Source: Romanomermis culicivorax
Taxonomy: Eukaryota; Nematoda; Enoplea; Mermithida; Mermithidae
Length of the DNA stretch: 64,000 nt
Direction of reading: 5' to 3'
NCBI GenBank assembly: GCA_963922205.1
Contig: CAWUHX010000097.1
Location: forward strand, 310,001-374,000
Shown here: one piece after another, positions 55,857-64,000 of the stretch
Layout of the letters: each line of letters begins with the position of its first letter
Numbering within the stretch: position 1 is the stretch's first letter
Position numbers and translations under genes: made by a program
The notes under the pieces: generated by a model
The model's input: only the letters and a program-made list of their open reading frames with translations
The model's database searches: none
What the model was told of the DNA's origin: nothing

Positions 55857-56376
55857 CTCAGGATGCACTCTCTTCATTGTCCCCGCTTACGGACGAGGAC
55901 GTCCTTTTTTCGAAGGACCGCCGTGCCCCTCACGAAGTATCCACTCTTGTCCATGCTGGATCTTAGCGGATAGAAGAGAGCGTTCAGCAACCTAAGCGTC
56001 ACGCCTTAGGCGCATCCTCACGCGATAGCCTACACCTCTCAGGGTGCATCCTCTGCGATAGCCCGACAATCTGTACCTCACTGGGCGCATCCTCTGCGAT
56101 AGCCTACACCTTGCCCTGAAAATTTTTTCTTTTCTGTGTTCCAGACCTTCGCACAGGATATTCAATGTCGGCTACTCCACGCATCAACAACCTCCGGTCA
56201 CCATACCACCGAACGAATTACGATCAAAGAAGGCCTCATCCACCGACAACCCAACGGACCTATTCGACCACTCTCGCCGTCACACCTTGGAATGACCTAC
56301 GACCACGGACACGCCGCATAAAACCTCACTACTGACCACTGCAAGGACGAGGACGCCCTTTTTCGAAGGACCGCCG
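55857..56376 (+). repeat. Element C 3' region with short repeats
   Basis: GCATCCTCTGCGATAGCC-type units occur at 56012, 56045 and 56086 (~38-bp spacing). A ~35-bp block GGACGAGGACG...CGAAGGACCGCCGTG occurs at 55891-55925 and again at 56344-56378, where it runs into the LTR. No standard polypurine tract is visible before the LTR; the purine-rich part of this block is the nearest candidate. Confidence 0.65.
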
Positions 56377-57841
56377 TGTCACGTGCCGCTCAATCCTCCA
56401 ACGTCACGTGATTCCGATCATGCCGGCATTTTGTTATTTTTCATGTTTTGTTTATTACCCGATCATGCTTTTGTTTATTTCATTTTTACACATGCATTTT
56501 ACGTTCGTTTTTATATTTTTCATGCATTTCTATGTTTCGTTTTGTTGTATTTTTATTTCTTTACAAACGCGGGCTACAGTAGGCCCTTTAGCTAAAAACT
56601 TCCGCCAGTCGTGCTCCACGAGCACATGGCTATTTTTGGTGCACTCACGCACCTCTTATCATCAAAATTAGCGTCGTTTTTGTTACGCAAAACGACTAGC
56701 TAAGAAGTTTTAGCTAAAGACGTTCATATGCTTAGCATAGGCACTGCAGCCGGCCTCAGTGCTAAACGCATGTGAATGAAAAAATGTCTATGTGCTCATA
56801 GGCATCTTCTGCATCGCGTCTAGCTGCAGAAGTTAGCTTGAGCGCCGAGAAACTCCGCCCAAGCTGCAGCTGTAGCCAAACATGTCCTTAAAAGGACATG
56901 TTTCTTTAGTTTTTCGCTCATTCTTGGGTTCACCAAGCTTTCGTCCAGTTGTCACTCCGCGTCCGCCGCCTCCTCGTCAAATTTGCATAATTTTATTATA
57001 TACCTGTGCGTCCGCCGCCTTATTATCAATAAATTTGCATAAATTTACTCGTGTTCACTGCGTCCGCCGCCTCACGTCTACAGTACCCCGCTGCCCATCA
57101 GTGCCAGGTGTCCGACCGCCCTGGTTCGTGAATTAACCGTTGGAGTTTCGCCTCCCGCTCGCTTCCGCTCCCTCCCGCTCGCTGCCGCTCGCCGCCGCTC
57201 GCCGCCTAGGACGTTTGAGGATCGCATCCCCCGCTCCCAGTGCCAGAAGACCGAAAGCATCCAGGGACTTGCCGCCTGTCGCGTCGTAATCGCTTGAGAA
57301 ACAGGACTAGGTGAGTCTTCTCAGGGGATTATTGTTGTTGTTTGTGGGTTATTTGTTGGGAAATCCTTCCTAAGTCGGTTTCCCAAGGTTTCCACAGATA
57401 AGTAGGGCCTCCACCTCTCAGGTACGGGCTAAAAGGGGCTGTCTGGTTCATAATCGGGTCCCATAATTTAGGTCATTTTACGGGTGACCCTGTCCCCACT
57501 CTCACGGAGTAGGACTCGGGGATTGTCGCACCTAGCCTGGCAGCGTTGTCCATTACCCTACAGCAAGACCCCAAGGACAACCCAAGAGAACCAACTATAG
57601 ACCTCTCTATAGCCACCAATTGCCAGGTTAGGCCCCAACGCCAACTTGGGAAGCCTGGGGAAAATGCCAGTATCCATCAGGAGTCACAGCCTATTACTCA
57701 CTGTAATGGGATCAATCTGATATGGTTCACCATCAATGTGACGTCTAAAACACGGTACTACCTGATGAGATACCCAAACCTCCCCAGCTCTCCCAAGACC
57801 AACATGTCATACACGTGACATGGATGGCGCAATATGTGACA
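56377..57841 (+). repeat. Element C 3' LTR
   Basis: 1465 bp, TGTCAC...GTGACA, followed by TAAC at 57842-57845. Same features as the solo LTR: AATAAA at ~57028, CCGCTCGC run, donor TAG/GTGAGT at 57311. The left neighbour is element C's internal 3' region, so it is a true 3' LTR. Confidence 0.93.
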
Positions 57842-60475
57842 TAACAAAGCAGCAGTAATATAATTTAAATGTCCGAAAATTAGTGTGAACGTGCAACCAG
57901 TTTCATTTGTTTGATAAAAAAACGTGTTCATTAAAATGTGCTTTAAAACACTGCATTTTATTTGATTAAACATGTAAATTTATAGCAATGAAAACGTTAT
58001 TGTTCAACATCACATGCAATATGGCAAAAACAACTCATTCTCGATTTTGAGTCTGCCAAAGGATAAGGAATAATTTATGGAGCAATTGATCATATCTATC
58101 TGGGACATCCAGAAATAGTTCAAAAGCATAGGCAAATCGCGTAAGTTGTTAATCAAATTATTGTATTGACTGCCAATTTGACAGGACGAATATACCAACG
58201 TCGCTTATCTTGGCGACGTTTTTGTGTGAGCCATCATAAAGTGCCGAATAAATTTCCTTCATCTTCGAAAAATTCATTGAAATTAATGTCCATCCCTAAA
58301 AAACGTTTCAACCATTGAGAAGTTGAATTTAAGAGAATGTGACAATAAAAATTGTTCACAGTATTTGTGAAAAAAGAGTAAAAATATTCATAAATAGCCG
58401 ATTTTTCACATATTTTCGATCAAAACTTTGAAATTTAAATCACATTATGATTAATTTTCAATGAAAAAATGACTAAATTTTCGACTAAAAAACTAATAGA
58501 TATTTCACATCTTTCCGATCAAAAAATCAAAATTTTGATCAATTTTCCATGAGAAATTACTAAATTTCCGACTTTGATAAAAAAACCCAGTAAATTTTCA
58601 CATTTATCCCCAACAATTTAAAATTCAAATCTGATTTTGATCAAATTCCATTAAAAAACATTAATAAATTTTGGTTTTTGATTAAAAAACATAAAATTTT
58701 TCACATTTTTTGCTCAAACATTCAGAATTTAAATTGGATTCTGATTAATTTTCCATAAAAAACGATAGATTTTCACCTTCCAAAAAAATCAAAATGTTAT
58801 TCAGATTTCTATAAGCAAATGATCAATTTTCAGCTTGGATCAAAACAACCAGTAAATTGTTTGCTCAATTTTATCCAAAAATTTCCTGAAATCCGGATTT
58901 TCGCCAGATTTTGGCGAATTTTGACAAGAAAATGACGAGTTTTTACGGTTTTTCGATTTGAAAGTTAAATTTCTGAAAAAAATTATTTGAAATTTTAGTT
59001 GTTGTCGATTTTCCTGAAATATATGTCTAGAAAATAGCCATTTTTCCATCCAAAATTTAAAAAAATATATTAAAATTTTAGAACTTTCGCCTTTTTTTCC
59101 TTACAAAAAAAGCGGAAGTCGAACAAATTTTCACTAGCAAAAAGTGAAATTTTCGTGGAACTAATTCCGAATTTTAAGCTCACCAACTTTACGTCGAATT
59201 TGTTTTAAAGTTAAGAATTGATTAATGGTTGGTTCAACCCATAAACCGGCTTCGATGGCCTTCAAGGCTTTACAAAATCTTTTCTCATATAAGCCATCAC
59301 CAAATCGAAAATATAATCACGTTTTCCGACGTTGTCATCATATTTTTGCAGTAAATCTGAAAAAAAATTATGCTATTCTAAATGATTCCGATTCTGAAAT
59401 TCGTATTTTGAATAGTCGGAAATTATTCTTCTATTTTAGACAATTTTTTAATTGATTCTAAAAAATTCAAATAATTTGATATTCATGAAATTTCCACAAT
59501 TTAAACATTTTCCAAATTTGATTCAGACTTGCTTTTGGATCATACATGTAACGGAGCCCCGAGGTCTGGGGGGAGGGGTTGGGCCACTTTTTTTGGGCCG
59601 GGGGTCAGCAATTCCCAAAATTTTGGGGGGAGGAGTCTCTGAAGAAAAAAAATCGATTTTTTCACGAAAAAATTCCGAAAAACATTTCAAAAAATAGTAA
59701 TTTTTGTCTAAAATATGATACAAAATGTATATATATATATATATATATGGTGCGAAACGCCGAGAAAATTGACGTTTTTTTGTTCAAAAACTGACATTTT
59801 TCATCAAAAAAATTGACATTTTTCCGACCAAAAGTATGGGGGTCCCTAGGGCTACCCTATGGCTAACCATAGGATTGGAAAATCCTGTGGTGGTCGCCCA
59901 AGGGCTAGCCATATGGTTGACGATTTCTGGGGGGGTTCCCATATCACTTCCCCCCCAAATTACATGTATGTTTTGGATAGATAAATGTATGAACTTTAAA
60001 AAAAATTTGGTTTTATCATCAGAATTGAAATTTTGCATTTTTGATGATTTCGAAATGAAATTTTTTTGGGAAGTCAATTGGAATCAGATGAAAATTTCAC
60101 ATTTTTAATGATCTCGAAATGAAATTTTCTTGGGAAGTCAATTGGAATCAGATGAAAATTTCGTATGAAAAAAAATTTTTTGAGCAAGAAACTGAGAAAA
60201 ATTCAGATTTTTTTTGTAAAAATCCGAAATTTGATTTCCATCAATTTGATATTCATTACCCATTTTAAAATTTCTTATTAAACAATGAGTGTAACCCAAC
60301 GAAGCTTTAGACGTCGGAAACCGCATTCAACTTGTTTTTCGTACAAAGCATCGTATTTCTGTATCTAAAAAAATAATTTAAACTTTTAAAAAATATAAAT
60401 AAATGGAATTTTTAATAAAAAAATTTTTTAATACAAATGTTAGAATTTGAATGGCTTCTTCAGACAGCAATAACC
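57842..60475. repeat. 2.6-kb flanking DNA, second copy
   Basis: Duplicate of 39720-42353 at offset 18122 without any indel I could find. After 60475 the sequence continues into unique DNA (TCTGCCATTTCC), so this is the copy attached to the natural right flank. No gene is seen in it. Confidence 0.9.
59541..59970. mobile_element. Second copy of the CATACATGTAA transposon (by duplication)
   Basis: Identical layout to 41419-41848 including both TTTTGGAT TSDs (59533-59540, 59971-59978). It is part of the duplicated flank, not an independent insertion. Confidence 0.85.
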
Positions 60476-61552
60476 TCTGCCATTTCCCCATGCTGATGAT
60501 GCCTTATTATTTTCCAAATGCAAAAAGTTATGTTCACAAAAGCCTAAAATTCTGGAGGACCACAAAACGATTTTGATAAAATAATATTTTAAAATCTTGA
60601 TTTTTGTCAAATACGCAAAAAACAATACAAGGTCAAACATTCATCCATAACATGCCGATGTTTCAAAGCATTTTCTAACTGCACAAGAGAACTGATACAA
60701 AAAATCATAGACCATTTGAAATCCGGCGCGAAGCGCCGAAAACTTTTCGGCATTTTTCCTTTTAAAACACATAAAATGGATCTCCAGACCGGAAACTATC
60801 AAATCGGTCATTAGGCTCTAATTTTTACAGGTCAATTTGGCTTGTGCCGCTAAATTTTCAGCAGTCAATCAGAATTTTCAGGACCCATGGCTCCTAATTG
60901 ACCTTAAAAACCCCAGATAAATGTTTGATTTTGAATTGCCTTTTGAAAAACTTGATAAAAACCAAGATTTTTCTCAGTTACTCCCTCAAAATCTTATTGT
61001 GAAAAAAGCTTTGCATTTCGTAAGTCGTAAACATAGCTTTTTGCATTCAGAAAATAAACATATTGAGCCTAGAAAATGGAAGAAATTCTTTCTGGTAGGT
61101 GAATTCATATTTTTGTTAGTTCGCCTGATTGTCGAATTGCGTTTCGTTAAAGGCGAGAACATACCCGTATCCAGGATTTTCAAAAAAGGGATGGAATTTT
61201 CCAAAATTTTTCAGGATTTACTGAATAAAAAGAAAATCAAAATCATTTAAAGACGACTTATTATCAGTTAGTTCATATGTGCCTGGATTAGTGGCTAAAT
61301 TCTATGTTTGACAAAAAGTATGTAATTTGGGAATTCTGATGTATAAGTACAATGATATTGCTGAAAATTTTTTTCTAAAAAAAATTTAGGAGGAATTCCC
61401 GCCTTCCCCCTCTAAATATGGGCCTGGGCGAGAATATCACGATCAATTATCGACAGTTGCCGACAGCGGCTATTACAGGACTAAATTCAGCTTGGTGACA
61501 CTTCAAAAAAACACATATAACATATTATTTACTTATGGAGCCTTATTGACAC
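60476..61552. other. AT-rich spacer, no supported gene
   Basis: A 109-codon Lys/Phe-rich frame at 60921-61250 has no recognisable domain and AT-rich composition; I do not support it as a gene. A GCGAAGC hairpin lies at 60723. ATTGACAC at 61545-61552 is the left TSD of the next transposon. Confidence 0.45.
60723..60738. repeat. GGCGCGAAGCGCC mini-hairpin, copy 2
   Basis: CCGGCGCGAAGCGCCG followed by AAAA, as at 397-413. Perfect stem with GAA loop. Confidence 0.7.
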
Positions 61553-61704
61553 TAGTGCTTCACACCGGATACCCGGGTAAATTTTCTGAATGAAACCTGG
61601 GTAGACCCGGGTACGCGGGTTTCAACAAGATATTGTATAAACGGAATAATTATATACTATTATTTGTATTTATGTGCAGTTACAGTGAATGAACGTATTT
61701 TCAT

Positions 61705-62656
61705 CATACATGTAATGGAGCTCCGAGGTCTGGGGGGCATACCTGTACTTGGGGGGGGGGGGTTGGGGGAGGACCCCCCCCCCCCAACTTGGCCAACCCT
61801 GCACCCAAAATCATTTCCCCCCCCCCAACCCATACCTGTAGTTGGGGGGGGGTTGGGGGGGGGGACCCCCCCCAACTCGGCCAACCCTGTACCCAAAATC
61901 ATTTCCCCCCCCCAACCCCCCCCCCCGCCCCAGTTGGGAAAAAATTAAAAAAATTTGCCAAAAAGTGTATGTTTTTTGGCCTTTTTTGGGAAAAATTTCG
62001 ACTTTTTCCTACCCCCCCCCCCCCAAATTTCGGATTTACCCCCCCCCCCCCAACTGGTCGGAGGTCTTACAGGTATGCCCCAACCCCCCCACCCAGTTTG
62101 GAAAAAATTCAAAAAATTTTCAAAAAGTGTGTTTTTTGGCCTTTTTGGGAAAAATTTCGACTTTTTCCTACCCCCCCCCCCCCCCAACTGGTCGGAGGTC
62201 TTACAGGTATGCTCGGGGGGGGGGGGGGGTTGGAGCACTTTTTTGGGGCCGGGGGGTCAGTGATTCCCAAAATTTTGGGGGGAGGGGTCCCTGAAGGAAA
62301 AAAAAATTCAATTTTTTCCATGAAAAATGTCCGAAAAACGGTTTAAAAAGTAGTAATTTTTGTCTAAAAAATGATAAAATATGTACTTATGGCGCGAAGC
62401 GCCGAGAAAATTGACGTTTTTTTGACCATTTTTTGTTCAAAAATTGACATTTTTCATGGAAAAAATAACATTTTTCATGGAAAAAATGACATTTTTCAGT
62501 ATTTTTCCGACTAAAACTATGGGGGTCCCTAGGGCTACCATATGGCTAGCCATAGGATTGGAAAATCCTGGGGGGGTCGCCCAATGGCTAGCCATGTGGT
62601 CGACGATTTCTGGGGGGGTTCCCATAGCACTTCCCCCCCCCCCAATTACATGTATG
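61705..62656. mobile_element. CATACATGTAA transposon nested in the hAT-like element
   Basis: 952 bp, same 11-bp inverted ends as 41419-41848 and its own perfect 8-bp TSD ATTTTCAT (61697-61704, 62657-62664). The left half has many G/C homopolymer runs (10 or more bases) with repeated AACTGGTCGGAGGTCTTACA blocks at 62050 and 62186; the right half matches the shorter copy, including GGCGCGAAGCGCCG. Pro/Gly-repeat frames here are homopolymer artefacts, not genes. Confidence 0.87.
62391..62404. repeat. GGCGCGAAGCGCCG mini-hairpin, copy 3
   Basis: Inside the nested transposon, followed by AGAAAATTGACGTTTTTTTG as in the 41627 variant. Shows that in this family the hairpin is part of the element. 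Confidence 0.75.
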
Positions 62657-63343
62657 ATTTTCATTAATTAATTCAGTGCATGTACATACTCAACGTGTTA
62701 ACAACACTGCTTATGGCTCTCAAAGAGTCACTGTGGCGTATTTTTAGCAACTAAAAATCTATGTGTTTTAACAATGAAGCACAAAACAGAAATATAAAAA
62801 AGTCTTCGAGAAATTATGTCTGTGTCAAATATTGGTACCCGATGCAGTATAAGAAAACAATAAAAGTTGGAGAGATGCATTATGTATAAGATTGAAGAGG
62901 CATGAAAACCAATGATGATGAACCGGTGTAGAGATGGTTAAACCCAGACCTAGTGGGATATATTGATGATTAAACCCAGACCTAGTGGGATATCTGGCTT
63001 CGTCAAATAGTTGTGATGCGTGACCAGGTCACCACAATTTGCTTAAAAGTGTAAAAAATTTTGAAATATTCATTCTCTCCAAACGAAAAGAAAATTTTTT
63101 TTGAAAAAAAGACTTGTTTGAAGAAAATGTGTTATTGGTTTTTCCTAATTTTTGTTTTTTAGCACTTTGCAAGGGTCATGCCCCAAGATTTATGATTTTT
63201 CTGAAAATTTTCAAAGAGTGTGTTCATTCACTGACTTTTTTAATACTTGCATATAGTACCCGGGTATCCGGGTTTACTCGGGTACCCTAAAGACCGGGTA
63301 CCCGGGTCCTAAAATTTTGAAAGTGTGAAGCACTAATTGACAC

Positions 63344-63568
63344 CACTGTTTCAAATTTTATTCAGTTTTGGTCCGGCAACGAGCAGCGGAAAAATGTTTG
63401 AATTTTCACTTCCTGAAACGCTAGAAAATGAACCTTCAAAACATTGGAAAATAAATTAAAATCAGACTGATGAAGAGTAATTTGTACCCAGAGCACCCCA
63501 TGGGGGGGTATGGGGGGGGGTATTACCCCCGTCTTAGATTTGAAAATTCATTTACTACCCCCATAAAA
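63344..63568. other. Spacer, nothing recognised
   Basis: AT-rich with G-runs near 63508-63530. No gene. Confidence 0.4.
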
Positions 63569-63608
63569 ACAGCTCACTATACCAAAAAATTTTGGTATAG
63601 TGAGCTGT
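63569..63608. repeat. Perfect 40-bp palindrome
   Basis: Left arm ACAGCTCACTATACCAAAA, centre AA, right arm the exact reverse complement. 19-bp stem with a 2-base centre. Directly borders the coding-like fragment that follows. Confidence 0.9.
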
Positions 63609-64000
63609 GGGCCTAGTAATAGGCCAGAAGTTGATGAAGGGCAAAGACTCAATTTTGAGCCCAAAAGTTGGAGAGGTCCAGCTAGAGATCTTTGATTCGA
63701 GGAAGCTAAGCAATCGGCAGACCTTAGGAATCAAAATCAGATAGCTCAGCAGCATCCAACTTTGACAAGAGTGGTCTATGATGGTAGAGGAAATACAGTT
63801 GATCCAAATACCTTTAGACCAGATCAACTAACATTGTTCCCATATAGACTTGACAGAGACAATGTACCATCAAATCAAGGTGTGGCACCCCAACGAGATC
63901 CAAATTGAATCATCTTGCAGTCTCTAAACTCTGATATGGATCCAGTTCTAACAGCAGCATATGATCAGAGGGAGATGCCAACAAATAATTTGGCACAAGA
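63609..64000 (+). pseudogene. Decayed retroelement-like coding fragment, runs off the window
   Basis: A plus-strand frame reads as Gln/Asn/Arg-rich protein-like sequence (QNQIAQQHPTLTRVVYDGRG, then TFRPDQLTLFPYRLDRDN) interrupted by stops near 63701 and 63908. Composition resembles retroelement gag regions such as that of element A, but I see no defining motif. It is cut by the window edge. Confidence 0.4.

Larger units (their letters stand above)
42354..57841 (+). mobile_element. Element C: young Ty3/Gypsy-type element with an internal envelope-like domain
   Basis: Truncated 5' LTR, PBS, 3.7-kb leader, one 2599-codon frame (Gag, glycoprotein, two retropepsins, RT, RNase H), an in-frame TGA, integrase, 3' region, and complete 3' LTR followed by TAAC. 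The 721-bp 5' LTR remnant differs from the 3' LTR at only two positions I found (42505 region C/T, 42655 region T/A), so the insertion is recent. GC content is much higher than the AT-rich surroundings. The missing 744 bp of the 5' LTR coincides with the junction to duplicated flank DNA. Confidence 0.92.
61553..63335. mobile_element. Non-autonomous hAT-like transposon with perfect TIRs and TSD
   Basis: 1783 bp with perfect 13-bp inverted ends TAGTGCTTCACAC / GTGTGAAGCACTA and perfect 8-bp TSD ATTGACAC (61545-61552 and 63336-63343). Just inside each end are TACCCGGGTA-type palindromes (61570-61620 and 63258-63308). It encodes no transposase; a second transposon is nested at 61705-62656. Near 62938-62994 a 35-bp unit with AAACCCAGACCTAGTGGGAT is duplicated. 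TSD length and the TAGTG end fit hAT. Related decayed copy: 17264-17784. Confidence 0.88.

Noticed and set aside
60921..61250. 109-codon Lys/Phe-rich frame as a gene
   Set aside because: Typical chance frame in AT-rich DNA, no domain, no splice or start context.
61740..62330. Pro/Gly-rich frames of 100-185 codons on both strands
   Set aside because: They arise from long G and C homopolymers inside a transposon; no start context or conserved motif.

Overview
This is a eukaryotic nuclear window made almost entirely of mobile DNA. It has no operons or bacterial signals, AT-rich spacers with microsatellites, TTTTCAG-type splice acceptors, many TACTGTA motifs, and three very large Ty3/Gypsy-type LTR retrotransposons. 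The style fits a nematode with a repeat-rich genome, perhaps a mermithid such as Romanomermis; that assignment is inference from style, not from a marker gene.

Layout. 1-3593: AT-rich, degenerate, no confident gene. 3594-17154 (+): element A, a decayed Gypsy-type element (gag, PR, RT, RNase H, IN) followed by a long extra 3' ORF. 17264-17784: decayed 8-bp-TSD DNA transposon. 18039-31727 (-): element B, a second, diverged Gypsy-type element of the same plan. 31728-38250: non-LTR sequence with a ~100-bp tandem array, possible exons of a host gene (34.5-36.6 kb) and a 600-bp TTACAT satellite. 38255-39719: a solo LTR with 4-bp TSD, followed by 2.6 kb of flank. 42354-57841 (+): element C, a young GC-rich element whose first ORF is 2599 codons long. 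57842-60475: the same 2.6 kb flank again. 61553-63335: a hAT-like non-autonomous transposon with another transposon nested in it. 63609-64000: a decayed retroelement-like coding fragment running off the edge.

Biology worth attention. (1) A and B both carry, downstream of integrase where an env would sit, an extra ORF with the three motifs of a DEDDy 3'-5' exonuclease (RNase D/WRN-type), a low-complexity linker and a shared helical C-terminal domain. In B an ATG follows a TTTTCCAG acceptor, so a spliced subgenomic mRNA is plausible. (2) C encodes Gag, an envelope-like membrane glycoprotein, two retropepsin-like domains separated by an RS-rich linker, RT and RNase H in one frame, with the glycoprotein between Gag and Pol rather than 3' of Pol. 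An in-frame TGA separates this from integrase. (3) The solo LTR and element C's 3' LTR share the same TSD and the same flank, at a constant offset of 18122. This looks like two alleles of one insertion site joined head to tail, or a real segmental duplication. (4) C's leader holds an array of CRE-like TGACGTCA/TGACGTCT sites at ~65-bp spacing.

All family assignments come from reading motifs by eye; no database search was run.
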